Of a stretch of 64,000 nucleotides of DNA, positions 15,867-24,779 are shown piece by piece. The DNA comes from Malaciobacter pacificus. Lineage in GTDB: Bacteria; Campylobacterota; Campylobacteria; Campylobacterales; Arcobacteraceae. Under the pieces are notes generated by a model. It was not told the DNA's origin and ran no database searches. It saw nothing but the letters and a program-made list of their open reading frames with translations. Location of the stretch: the NCBI RefSeq assembly GCF_004214795.1, contig NZ_CP035928.1:992001-1056000 (forward strand). Reading direction: 5' to 3'. The stretch's first letter is position 1, and each line of letters opens with the position of its first letter. A program made the translations under genes and the position numbers.

Positions 15867-17762
15867 TTGTATAAGAAAGTATATTTAGTATCGACTCAAG
15901 ATACTGAGGTTAATGAAGAAGTATCAAGATATTTAAACGAGAGATTTAGTTTAAATATCCAAAAAGTTAATTTTGATGAAGTTTTTGAAGATACACAATC
16001 TTTATTTTTATTAAATCTAAGTGATGAAGAGATAAAAATATTTTTCAAAAATCATGTAAACTCCAAAGTTCATATTGCAATACTTCCAAATGAAAATTGT
16101 CCAAGTGCCATAAACAATTATTCAATATCCAAAAGTTTAAAAGAGGCTATTGATGATGCTTTTAATGAGAATCTTTTTACTTGTATAGACGTTTTAATGT
16201 GTAATGATACAATTGCATTTAATAAAATAGAAATAGGTAATATGCATGGAATAAATGGTTATGGAAAGAAAAGCTATTTAAGTAATTTTAAAAGTTTTTA
16301 TAAGAATTTAAAAAATATTAGTTTTAAACCTTATACTTTAACAACTTCAAAAGAGCATAGTATTAAAACTGTTGCTTCTGGAATTATTGTTTTAGAACAC
16401 TCTGTAAAAGATGAAAATTCTGCTTTAAAAGATGATTTATCTTTAAGGGATGGAAAATTAAATGCTTTTATTCTCTCTCCTAGTTCATTAATCTCATATT
16501 TTACATATTTGATTACTATTTTTTTCTATCATAAAATTTCGGTATTTTCTTTACCTAAAAGTTTAGGATTTATTAAAAGTTCATCTTTAAATATAAAATC
16601 TAAAGGAAATATTGATTGTGTTGTTGATGGTGTTTATACACAAAAAACTGATGAAATAAATATAGATGTTTTAAAAGATAGTATTTGTTTACATTTAGGA
16701 AGAAGTTTTGAAAATAAATTAAAAAAAGATAGTAATCAAATTGAAGAAAAAGATACTATCAAAGTGAATTATTTACCAAAAGGTGAATTAAAAGAGCTTT
16801 TACTTACTAAAAAACTCTATTTATTTAAAAAAGCTAGTGAAGATGATTTTAAAGATTTATTTTTAAGCTTAAATAGTAGTGCAAAGTTTTCATATATATA
16901 TCTTACTCTTATGATTTTAAGTACTTTAGTTGCAACTACTGGTCTTTTTGCTAATTCAACACCAGTTATTATTGGAGCTATGATTTTAGCACCTTTAATG
17001 TCACCTATTATTTCACTTTCTATGGGGGTTATTAGAGCTAATAACTTTTTGATAAGCCAAAGTATTAGAACTCTTTTAATTGGTATTATAATGGCTTTAT
17101 TTGTATCTTCTTTATTTACATTTTTAATACCCCTTGAAGATATTACAAGTGAGATGAAAGGAAGACTTCATCCAAACTTATTAGATCTTTTTGTGGCAGT
17201 TTTTTCAGGAATTGCAGGGGCTTATGCTAGTGCAAAAGAAGAGGTAGCAAAATCTTTAGCTGGAGTTGCTATTGCTGTTGCTTTAGTGCCACCTTTAAGT
17301 GTAACAGGTATTGGTATAGGTTTTGGTGATTTAAGTATGATTTATGGCTCATTTTTACTATTTATTACAAACTTAGTAGGGATTACTTTAAGTGCTGCAC
17401 TTACTTTTATAATCTTGGGATATTCACCAATTAAAAGGGCAAAAAAAGGTCTATTTTATACTGGAATTATGATGGCATTGATTACTATTCCTTTACTTAA
17501 TTCTTTTGATGAACTAGTAGTAAAAAATGAGTATTTAAATAAATTAGAGAAAATAGAGTATGTAAAAATAGAAGATAAAATGATAAATCTTGAAGTACTT
17601 GACTTATACCTCATTGAAAATGGAATAGTTCATATTGATTTAGAAGTAACAAGTGATAAAAATATAGGTCAAGTAGAGTATAAAAAGATTAAATCAATAA
17701 TTGATAATATCATTGAAAAAGAGAGTGAGTTAAGTATCTCTACAAAAATTATAGTTAAATAG
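15867..17762 (+). CDS. DUF389 integral membrane protein with N-terminal cytoplasmic domain
   Basis: The 631-residue protein has a soluble N-terminal half (1-330) that faintly resembles a diacylglycerol-kinase-like fold (SLRDGKLNAFIL), then a DUF389 block of several helices (about 345-560) with PVIIGAMILAPLMSPIISLS and ALVPPLSVTGIG, and a soluble C-terminal tail. DUF389 function is unknown. It starts with TTG 6 nt after AAGGA. It lies between hydE and hypF, 68 bp after hydE, with an imperfect inverted repeat (TTAACTAATTAAG/CTTATTAGTTAA) in the gap, so its link to hydrogenase may be only positional. Confidence 0.85.
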   Translation: MYKKVYLVSTQDTEVNEEVSRYLNERFSLNIQKVNFDEVFEDTQSLFLLNLSDEEIKIFFKNHVNSKVHIAILPNENCPSAINNYSISKSLKEAIDDAFNENLFTCIDVLMCNDTIAFNKIEIGNMHGINGYGKKSYLSNFKSFYKNLKNISFKPYTLTTSKEHSIKTVASGIIVLEHSVKDENSALKDDLSLRDGKLNAFILSPSSLISYFTYLITIFFYHKISVFSLPKSLGFIKSSSLNIKSKGNIDCVVDGVYTQKTDEINIDVLKDSICLHLGRSFENKLKKDSNQIEEKDTIKVNYLPKGELKELLLTKKLYLFKKASEDDFKDLFLSLNSSAKFSYIYLTLMILSTLVATTGLFANSTPVIIGAMILAPLMSPIISLSMGVIRANNFLISQSIRTLLIGIIMALFVSSLFTFLIPLEDITSEMKGRLHPNLLDLFVAVFSGIAGAYASAKEEVAKSLAGVAIAVALVPPLSVTGIGIGFGDLSMIYGSFLLFITNLVGITLSAALTFIILGYSPIKRAKKGLFYTGIMMALITIPLLNSFDELVVKNEYLNKLEKIEYVKIEDKMINLEVLDLYLIENGIVHIDLEVTSDKNIGQVEYKKIKSIIDNIIEKESELSISTKIIVK

Positions 17763-17772
17763 AAAGTATCAA

Positions 17773-20016
17773 ATGGTAAGTTATAAAATAGAGGTAAGAG
17801 GTATAGTTCAAGGAGTAGGGTTTAGACCATTTGTCTATAATCTTGCTTTAAAAAATGATATAAAAGGTTGGGTTAATAATGATGAAAAAGGTGTAAATAT
17901 AATCATTTATTCAGACGAAAATTCTTGTCAAAAATTCTTAGATGAATTAAAAAACAATCCCCCAAAACTAGCAAAAGTAGATGAACTAAAAATAGAAAAA
18001 ATAATTTCAAATAAAGTATATGAAAGCTTCGAAATTATTGAAAGTGCTAACTCAAATCATAAATCAACTATCATAAGTCCTGACATGGCAATTTGTGATG
18101 ATTGTATTGAAGATATAAATGATTGTAATAACTTTAGATACAATTATGCTTTTACAAATTGTACAAACTGTGGTCCAAGATACTCTATTATAAAAACAGT
18201 TCCCTATGATAGAATTAATACATCTATGAGTGAATTTGAACTATGTTCTAAATGTTCAAAAGAGTATAATGACCCAACAAATAGAAGATATCATGCACAG
18301 CCAGTTTCTTGTGAAGTTTGTGGTCCAAAAGTAACTTTGTATAATAAATATAATGAAGCGTTAAATGATGATATTGAAGCTATAAAACAAATAGCAGGTT
18401 TAATCAATAATGGACACATAGTAGCTATAAAAGGATTAGGTGGTTTTCACCTAATTTGTGATGCAACAAATGATATGGTAGTAAAAGAACTAAGAATCAG
18501 AAAAAGCCGTATTTCAAAGCCTTTTGCAGTTATGTTTAAAGATTTAAAGAGTGTTAAAAATTATACAGTTTTAACAACAAAAGAAGAAGAGATAATTAAC
18601 TCAAAAGAGAAGCCAATCTTACTTGTAAAAAAAGCTTCAAATACTAATCTTAGTGAACTTGTTGCACCAAATATTGACCATCTTGGGAGCTTTATTGCTT
18701 ATACACCTTTGCATCATTTACTTTTTAGATATTTAAACAATCCCATTGTTGCAACAAGTGCAAATTTAAAAGATGAACCAATCATTAGATTTAAAGATGA
18801 AATCTTAGAAAAGTTAGCTCATGTGGTAGATTTTGTACTAGATTTTAATAGAGAGATTGTAAATGCATGTGATGATTCTGTTATACAAATAATAGATGAT
18901 GATATTTCAAAGCTAAGAAATGCTAGAGGATATGCTCCAACACATCTGAAACTTGAAAAAAATAGTTCAAAAAATATACTTTCCCTTGGTGCAAATCAAA
19001 AATCAGCAATATCACTTGTCTTTGAAAATAACCTAATTTTATCTCCTCATATTGGAGATTTAAACTCAATTGAATCTGTTGAATATTTTGAGCGTACCAT
19101 AGAGACATTTAAAAGATTTTATGACTTTGAACCGGATGTTATAGTTTGTGATAAACACCCAAATTATGAGTCAACAAAATTTGCACAAAAATTAAAAGAA
19201 AAAAATCCATCAATACAATTAATTCAAGTTCAACATCACTATGCTCATATACTTTCAACTATGCTTGAATATAAACTAAAAGATGAAGTTTTAGGAATAG
19301 CATTTGATGGGACAGGTTATGGAGATGATGGAAATATTTGGGGTGGGGAAGTTTTTATAGCTTCAAAGAAAAACTATAAAAGAGTTAATCATATAAAATA
19401 TTTCAAACTTCTTGGTGGTGAAATAGCTGTAAAAGAGCCTAAAAGAGTAGCTTTGTCACTTTTATTTGATAATTATAGTTTAGAAGAGATATTTGAATTA
19501 GATATTCCAACAATAAAAGCTTTTAAAACAGGTGAAATACAACTTTTATATACAATGTGGCAAAAAGGATTAAATGCTCCTCTAACAAGCTCTATAGGAA
19601 GGGTATTTGACGCAATTGCATCTTTTGCAGGAGTTTTACAAGTACAAAGTTATGAAGGTGAAACTGGGCTTTTAATAGAACAAAATTATGATGATAGTAT
19701 AAAAGACTCATACAGTTTTGAAATAAAAAGTGATGAAATAGATTTATCAAATATGATAAAAGAGATTGTAAAAGATAAAAATAGTGTTTTAATTTGTACT
19801 AGGTTTATCAATACACTTGCAAAAATTATATTAGAAATTTCCGAAGAGAATAGGGCATTTCCTATTGTTTTAAGTGGTGGAGTTTTTCAAAATAAAACAC
19901 TTTTAGAGTTGGTTTTAAAACTATTAAAAGAAGAAAATATAGATGTTTACTATTCAAAAAATATACCACTAAATGATGGTGGAATAAGTGCAGGGCAAGC
20001 TTATTGTGTTTGCTAG
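17773..20016 (+). CDS. hypF: carbamoyltransferase HypF, [NiFe] cyanide ligand synthesis
   Basis: This 747-residue maturase transfers carbamoyl from carbamoyl phosphate to HypE. Domains in order: acylphosphatase (1-90, GVGFRPFVYNLA), two zinc fingers (about 108-190; CDDCIED, CTNCGPRY, CSKCSKEY, CEVCGPK), YrdC-like (200-380, KGLGGFHLICDA), and Kae1-like (390-747) with VQHHYAHIL and AFDGTGYGDDGNIWGGE. All are complete. It is the only hyp gene outside the main hyp cluster at 37-41 kb. It starts 10 bp after the DUF389 gene. Confidence 0.97.
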   Translation: MVSYKIEVRGIVQGVGFRPFVYNLALKNDIKGWVNNDEKGVNIIIYSDENSCQKFLDELKNNPPKLAKVDELKIEKIISNKVYESFEIIESANSNHKSTIISPDMAICDDCIEDINDCNNFRYNYAFTNCTNCGPRYSIIKTVPYDRINTSMSEFELCSKCSKEYNDPTNRRYHAQPVSCEVCGPKVTLYNKYNEALNDDIEAIKQIAGLINNGHIVAIKGLGGFHLICDATNDMVVKELRIRKSRISKPFAVMFKDLKSVKNYTVLTTKEEEIINSKEKPILLVKKASNTNLSELVAPNIDHLGSFIAYTPLHHLLFRYLNNPIVATSANLKDEPIIRFKDEILEKLAHVVDFVLDFNREIVNACDDSVIQIIDDDISKLRNARGYAPTHLKLEKNSSKNILSLGANQKSAISLVFENNLILSPHIGDLNSIESVEYFERTIETFKRFYDFEPDVIVCDKHPNYESTKFAQKLKEKNPSIQLIQVQHHYAHILSTMLEYKLKDEVLGIAFDGTGYGDDGNIWGGEVFIASKKNYKRVNHIKYFKLLGGEIAVKEPKRVALSLLFDNYSLEEIFELDIPTIKAFKTGEIQLLYTMWQKGLNAPLTSSIGRVFDAIASFAGVLQVQSYEGETGLLIEQNYDDSIKDSYSFEIKSDEIDLSNMIKEIVKDKNSVLICTRFINTLAKIILEISEENRAFPIVLSGGVFQNKTLLELVLKLLKEENIDVYYSKNIPLNDGGISAGQAYCVC

Positions 20017-20050
20017 TATATATTATACAATTTATTATTGTATATATACT
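20015..20050. repeat. AT-rich imperfect hairpin after hypF
   Basis: AGTATATATTATACAA and TTGTATATATACT fold with a 3-nt bulge around TTTATTA, beginning at the hypF stop codon. There is no good T tract. The rest of 20051-20234 is AT-rich and shows no further gene. Confidence 0.4.
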
Positions 20051-20234
20051 GTTAATATATTTAAAAAATGTAATAAAAATATTTTATAGAGCTTATATAT
20101 AGGCTTTTTTAGAAAAAATAATTTTTTGTAAAAAAGCAGATGTTTTATTTGAACTATTTTAAATATTATAATTATATAAAATGTATTATGAATAATTATA
20201 TTAAGTGTTTAACAATAAAATAAAAAGAGAGAAT

Positions 20235-21146
20235 ATGAAGTTATTAGAAAGTAAAAATATATGGGCAAATGATTTACATTGTGCTTTTACTGATTTGATT
20301 TATTTTGATAATCAATTTTTTTGTGCCTTTAGAGAAGCTTCTACTCATATGAGTTTTGATGGCATTATAAAAATACTTATTTCAAGTGATGGTCAAAATT
20401 GGGAACTTCATTCTAGTATTAAACTAAATGATATTGATTTAAGAGATCCTAAGTTTTCTATTACTTCAGAAGGTAAACTGATGTTAAATGTGGGAGAGCG
20501 AAAACAAGAAGAGAAAAAAGCAATTTTTTCTTCACTAAATTTCTTCTTAGAAAAAAACAATAAGTGGAGTGAAGCTTTTAGGTGTGAAACAGGTATTAAT
20601 ACTTGGAGGTGGAGTACTACTTGGCATAAGAATAAGGCCTATTCTATGGCATATACTGGAAAACATAAATTAGGTGCTATATTTAGCTCTGCTGATGGAA
20701 TAAAGTGGGATTTAATTCAAGATAATATTTTCCCAAAAGCTTTAGAAAGAGGAAATGAAACATCAATAGTTTTTAAAAGCAATGATGCATATTGTTTATT
20801 AAGACGTGATGGTGGAACTCATTTTGCAATGCTTGGTTTTTCAAAACCACCTTATGATTCTTGGGAGTGGAAAGATTTAAAGCAATATATTGGTGGTCCT
20901 AAAATGTTGCAATTAAAAGATGATTTTTTAGTAAGTGGGCGCTTTTTTCAAGATAAAGAAGTTTTTACCGCTATTGGGATTTTAAACCCAAGAAGTTTAG
21001 AGTTTGAAAAGTTTTTAAAGCTTCCATCTTTGGGTGACTGTTCATATCCTGGGTTAGTTCTAAAAGATGATATTGTATATATCAGTTATTACTCTTCTTT
21101 TAAAGATAAAAAAACAGCAATTTATTTTGCAAAAGTTAAACTTTAG
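20235..21146 (+). CDS. sialidase-like six-bladed beta-propeller protein
   Basis: The 303-residue protein has Asp-box motifs (SSDGQNWEL near residue 53, SSADGIKWDL near 160) and repeated W/G-rich strands typical of BNR/sialidase-fold propellers. There is no signal peptide, so it is probably cytoplasmic, unlike secreted sialidases, and actual sialidase activity is unproven. I use ATG 20235 with AGAGAG just upstream rather than GTG 20205. It stands alone between hypF and two unknown genes. Confidence 0.7.
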   Translation: MKLLESKNIWANDLHCAFTDLIYFDNQFFCAFREASTHMSFDGIIKILISSDGQNWELHSSIKLNDIDLRDPKFSITSEGKLMLNVGERKQEEKKAIFSSLNFFLEKNNKWSEAFRCETGINTWRWSTTWHKNKAYSMAYTGKHKLGAIFSSADGIKWDLIQDNIFPKALERGNETSIVFKSNDAYCLLRRDGGTHFAMLGFSKPPYDSWEWKDLKQYIGGPKMLQLKDDFLVSGRFFQDKEVFTAIGILNPRSLEFEKFLKLPSLGDCSYPGLVLKDDIVYISYYSSFKDKKTAIYFAKVKL

Positions 21147-21203
21147 TATTTATGGTACTTAATATAGTTTTCGTTAGAATTACAAGAAAATATAGGAATA
21201 TTT

Positions 21204-21620
21204 ATGATTAAGACAACACATGAAATCTCAAGTGAAGATGGATATATAAAATACAACTTTTTTGAAATACACGAAGATTTACAAGGTATTATTGCAGATG
21301 ATTATTATACATACAAAACTGATGAATTTAAAAAAGAAGCTTACTGTGAACTAATGTATAAGAAAAATTTTTATGATAAGTATGATAGGGATACTTACAA
21401 AGAGGTTTATGAAAAGTACATAGATAATGAAAAGTTTAAAGAAAAGGCTTTATTTATCTACTCAATTATTGATTATGATAAGTATGTACAGTTTGTAGAA
21501 GAAAATCCAACAATAGAAAATCCAAATGAACTAACTATCTCATATAGTATTTTAGATAGTGTTGGTGTTAAAGTAAATATTTATAATATTGGTATTTCTG
21601 ATATTTCTTTTGTATTTTAG
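21204..21620 (+). CDS. hypothetical protein, 138 residues
   Basis: I do not recognise this family. The protein is rich in Tyr, Asp, Glu and Lys (DDYYTYKTDEFKKEAYCELMYKKNFYDKYDRDTYKEVYEKYI), soluble and mixed helix/strand, with a hydrophobic C-terminus ending FVF. It is 8 bp upstream of another unknown gene in the same direction, suggesting a two-gene unit. Confidence 0.65.
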   Translation: MIKTTHEISSEDGYIKYNFFEIHEDLQGIIADDYYTYKTDEFKKEAYCELMYKKNFYDKYDRDTYKEVYEKYIDNEKFKEKALFIYSIIDYDKYVQFVEENPTIENPNELTISYSILDSVGVKVNIYNIGISDISFVF

Positions 21621-21628
21621 AGTTTAAT

Positions 21629-22351
21629 ATGTTAAAAGATTTTAAATCAATCACACTTTTTCCTCTTGTGATGATATTTGCAAGAACTTTAAAAGGTAAA
21701 AAACAAGAGTATACAGGCTTTATAAGTGATGATAGGAATGAACTAAAAAACAAACAAATCTTGGAAGTAGAAAGTATAAATAATAGTTTTTCCCAAAATA
21801 TCAAAAGTTTTTTTGATAAGGAATCACCAATATATGATAAAACTCTAGTAAAATTTAAAATAGATTTAAATGTCGCTCCTGAGTTAAGAAGAGGATTGAT
21901 TCAAGACTTTTTAAAAACAATCGATATTTACTATGCCATGTCTATGCTTGGAGCTAAAATCCCAAATGAAAATATTTATATAGAATTAGATATCTCAAAT
22001 CAAAAAGTAAATACTTCAAATATAAACAATCTTTTAAGATATATACTATTAGCTTATGGTTCAAGAAAAGTTGATAGGGTATATTTGAGTGGTTCTTTTG
22101 ATACAAGGTCTCAAAAGGCTTATGAAACTTTATTATCGTATCTAAATAGCTCAAAAATAGAAAACTACTCAAACTCAAAAAGCCTTCATGTAATCACTTG
22201 TAAAAACTCAAAACAAACTTTAGATATAGTTTGGTCAAGTGGGGATGATATAGAATTAACCGATTTTAATACAGTTTTTAATAGATTTGGAGAAAAGATA
22301 ACAAAAGATATAAAAGTTTCTCAAAATCCTATTTATGCACTTCATAAATGA
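21629..22351 (+). CDS. hypothetical protein, 240 residues
   Basis: This unknown protein starts with a moderately hydrophobic N-terminus (ITLFPLVMIFARTL), too charged to be a clear signal peptide, then is soluble. The middle region (IDLNVAPELRRGLIQDFLKTIDIYYAMSML) is predicted helical, followed by alternating strands (VDRVYLSGSFDTRSQKAYETLL). No catalytic motif is recognisable. It is paired with the upstream 138-residue gene. Confidence 0.65.
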   Translation: MLKDFKSITLFPLVMIFARTLKGKKQEYTGFISDDRNELKNKQILEVESINNSFSQNIKSFFDKESPIYDKTLVKFKIDLNVAPELRRGLIQDFLKTIDIYYAMSMLGAKIPNENIYIELDISNQKVNTSNINNLLRYILLAYGSRKVDRVYLSGSFDTRSQKAYETLLSYLNSSKIENYSNSKSLHVITCKNSKQTLDIVWSSGDDIELTDFNTVFNRFGEKITKDIKVSQNPIYALHK

Positions 22352-22354
22352 TAT

Positions 22355-22374
22355 ATTTAAATTGAGTCATTTCT
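22355..22374 (+). repeat. 20-bp direct repeat, copy 1
   Basis: ATTTAAATTGAGTCATTTCT here is identical to 25122-25141. The two copies bracket the HlyD fragment, RAYT element and hepT/mntA remnants. Confidence 0.7.
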
Positions 22375-22430
22375 GAGTCATTTGTTAGATATAATAAAAT
22401 TTATTATAAAAACAAAAGGCTCTATTTTTT

Positions 22431-22997
22431 ATGTGTATAAATCAATTTAAAGATACAAAATACCAAGAACTACAAACTATACAAAAAGAAGCAAGAAATT
22501 TAGAATCCCAAATAAATGCAATAAAATTTCAAAATCAAAAACAATCTATTGTATCTTCTACAGATGGATATGTAGCAAAACTAATGATAAATACAATAGG
22601 TGGAGTAGTAACACCAGCTGAAAAACTAATCTCAATAGTTCCAAAAGAAACACCACTAATAGTAAAAGTAAATGTACTAAATCAAGATATAGGTTTTATA
22701 AAAAAAGATATGCAATCTAAAATCAAAATAGATACATTCTCTTTTCAAAAGTATGGCTTCTTTGAAGGTAAGATTATAAATGTTGGAAATTTTTCCATAG
22801 ATGATGAAAAACTAGGTCCCGTTTATGAAGTAAAAATAGAACCAAATGGAAAAACTTTAAATGTAGAAGGACAAGAGAGATACCTAGAAGCAGGTATGAG
22901 TGTAACAGCTGAAATCAAAGTAGGGAAAAGAAGAGTTATTGAGTTTTTTATTTATCCAATTATTAGGTATTTGGATGAGGGGTTGAATGTGAGATGA
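22431..22997 (+). pseudogene. HlyD-family membrane fusion protein, 3' fragment
   Basis: The 188 residues match only the C-terminal half of a type I secretion adaptor: end of the coiled coil (ELQTIQKEARNLESQINAIK), the returning lipoyl half-motif (SSTDGYVAKLMI), the beta-barrel, and the typical C-terminus VGKRRVIEFFIYPIIRYLDE. The N-terminal cytoplasmic segment, membrane helix and first coiled-coil half are missing, and the apparent ATG has no good ribosome site. No ABC exporter or TolC gene is adjacent. I read it as a decaying remnant. Confidence 0.75.
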
Positions 22998-23036
22998 TAG
23001 GGTTTGATATAAAAATAGATTTAGAGAGGTAATTGT

Positions 23037-23543
23037 ATGGTATTAAATATAGAAGAGAAAGATGGAAAAAAGTATATCGATGGGGAAGAAATTTTACTTG
23101 AAATTGAATATGACTTTTATAAGAAAAGTTTACTACTTTTATTTGCCCTAATTGGAATTTTAATAGGATGTATTTTTTTTGTAGGAAGTGATAAAAATAT
23201 TTTTTTAAAGATTTTAGGTATTTTTATATGTATATATGCATTATTTCTTTTTTTTGATGTTTTATTATTCAAGAAACTTTTAATTACAAGAACAGAAATC
23301 AAAAAAATATGGATATTTGGTGAAATTAAATTATTGGTTGCAGAAGCTATTGTATTTAGAAGTTCTTATAAATTAAATAAAGGAACAATTCATTTTAGAT
23401 CAAAATCTAATAGATTTTTATCTTATATCTTACAAATTCGATTATTTGCTTTAAAAAACTATAAAAAAAAATATGAACAGATTAAAAAAATACTTATAGA
23501 AACAAAAATACTAAAAGGAGATGAATATGAGTGGAATAATTAA
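23037..23543 (+). CDS. two-helix membrane protein of unknown function
   Basis: The 168-residue protein has a short cytoplasmic N-terminus, two adjacent membrane helices (about 31-50 SLLLLFALIGILIGCIFF and 57-77 FLKILGIFICIYALFLFF) and a basic, PH-like C-terminal region (LITRTEIKKIWIFGEIKLL). The family is not recognised. AGAGAGG lies upstream of the ATG. It lies between a pseudogene and a transposable repeat, so it may be accessory DNA. Confidence 0.6.
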   Translation: MVLNIEEKDGKKYIDGEEILLEIEYDFYKKSLLLLFALIGILIGCIFFVGSDKNIFLKILGIFICIYALFLFFDVLLFKKLLITRTEIKKIWIFGEIKLLVAEAIVFRSSYKLNKGTIHFRSKSNRFLSYILQIRLFALKNYKKKYEQIKKILIETKILKGDEYEWNN

Positions 23544-23562
23544 AATTGGAGATTAGAGAAAT

Positions 23563-23675
23563 AAAATAGGGGTCAGGTGATAACGATAAGATAATTTATT
23601 TCTATTGAAAAGTTTAGTGAAAAATATTACAAAATGTAAAATTTTTTAAAATAAATAAATATTTTTGTTATTATG
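23563..23675 (+). repeat. 113-bp repeat, copy 1 (left end of RAYT element)
   Basis: This segment, from AAAATAGGGGTCAGGTGATA to TTGTTATTATG, recurs at 23710-23822 with one mismatch (ATTACAAAA versus ATTGCAAAA). The spacing is 147 bp. Confidence 0.9.
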
Positions 23676-23709
23676 TTTTTATTATGTTTTATCTTCAGAA
23701 AAATACAGA

Positions 23710-23822
23710 AAAATAGGGGTCAGGTGATAACGATAAGATAATTTATTTCTATTGAAAAGTTTAGTGAAAAATATTGCAAAATGTAAAATTTTTTAAAATA
23801 AATAAATATTTTTGTTATTATG
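23710..23822 (+). repeat. 113-bp repeat, copy 2
   Basis: Second copy of the 23563-23675 unit, directly before the transposase gene. After the repeat both copies continue with TTTATCTTCA, copy 1 after an extra 12 nt or so. Confidence 0.9.
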
Positions 23823-23847
23823 CTTTATCTTCAAATAAGGATAAAAT

Positions 23848-24618
23848 ATGCCAAGAAGACCAAGAATTGAAATATCAGGTTTCTATCATGTAGTTAATAG
23901 AGGTGTAGAAAGAAGAGTAGTATTCTATGACAGATGCGATTTTGAATATTTTATAATTCTACTTTCAGATGGATGTGAAAAGTTTAATATAACTTTACAT
24001 AATTATTGTCTGATGAATAATCACTATCATTTGTTGATTGAACTAAAAGATGAGAACCTTTCCAAATTTATGAGATACCTTAACTCAACATATGCGATTT
24101 ATTTTAATAAAAAATATAAAAGAGTTGGTCACTTATGGCAAGGAAGATTTAAATCTTGGTATGTAGTAAATGAAGTATATTTATATACATTGATTAGATA
24201 TATTGAACAAAATCCATTAAAAGCAAAACTAGTGGAAAAGATTGAACATTATCCTTATAGTTCGAGTTATTATTTTTTTAAGAAAGAAGAAGTTCCAAAT
24301 TATCTAAGAAATTCTTGGATTGTAAAAACGTATGAAAAAAATATAAAAAGGATAAATGATTTTTTTAGTTTAGATATAGATAGTTTCGATTTAAAAGAAT
24401 TAACAAAAGCTTCAAACTTAGTGGATGCACCAAATATAGATAAAAAAATATATGAAGAAAAACTTATAGAACTTTTTAAAGGTATAACAGATAAGAAAAT
24501 AAGAAATAACTATATATTTGAAGCTTATAATCAAGGCTATTCACAATATATGATTGCTAAGACTATTGGGATATCACAACCAGCTGTGAATGGGATTATA
24601 AAAAGAATGAGTAAATAA
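23848..24618 (+). CDS. REP-associated tyrosine transposase (Y1_Tnp, IS200-like)
   Basis: The 256-residue protein opens with MPRRPRIEISGFYHVVNRG, the typical RAYT N-terminus. The HUH motif is NNHYHLLIE (His-Tyr-His near residue 57-59), and the catalytic tyrosine is probably in RYIEQNP near 120. The C-terminus has an added helix-turn-helix (YSQYMIAKTIGISQPAVNGI). The frame is intact. AAGGAT precedes the ATG by 6 nt. Such enzymes cut single-stranded DNA at REP-like hairpins. Confidence 0.92.
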   Translation: MPRRPRIEISGFYHVVNRGVERRVVFYDRCDFEYFIILLSDGCEKFNITLHNYCLMNNHYHLLIELKDENLSKFMRYLNSTYAIYFNKKYKRVGHLWQGRFKSWYVVNEVYLYTLIRYIEQNPLKAKLVEKIEHYPYSSSYYFFKKEEVPNYLRNSWIVKTYEKNIKRINDFFSLDIDSFDLKELTKASNLVDAPNIDKKIYEEKLIELFKGITDKKIRNNYIFEAYNQGYSQYMIAKTIGISQPAVNGIIKRMSK

Positions 24619-24629
24619 TGTTATTATTA

Positions 24630-24779
24630 TCACCTGACCCTTTTTTTTCGTTTTTCGGGTCGTGAAGTAACAATATCTTCTAATGCTAGAGAAATACTTC
24701 CTTTGTCTTTTACAATTTTCTCTATATATTCAATTTTTTCAATAATTAAATATATTTTTGAAATAGACTCTTTAGACAT
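24630..24779 (-). pseudogene. hepT (HEPN toxin) fragment cut by the RAYT element
   Basis: On the minus strand an ATG overlapping the mntA stop (ATGTCTAA) starts MSKESISKIYLIIEKIEYIE, then SISLALEDIVTSRP, the start of a DUF86/HepT HEPN protein. After about 41 codons the frame runs into the transposon end and stops at TGA in GGTGATA (24632-24630), giving 49 codons. The catalytic R-X4-6-H motif, which lies further downstream in HepT, is absent. Confidence 0.75.

Larger units (their letters stand above)
23570..24640 (+). mobile_element. RAYT (REP-associated tyrosine transposase) element
   Basis: GGGTCAGGTGATAACGATAA (23570-23589, repeated at 23717-23736) faces TTATTATTATCACCTGACCC (24621-24640), an inverted repeat matching 18 of 20 positions. 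One Y1-type transposase gene lies between. The right end interrupts a hepT gene on the opposite strand. GGGGTCAGG-type ends are, from memory, common beside this transposase class. Confidence 0.75.
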
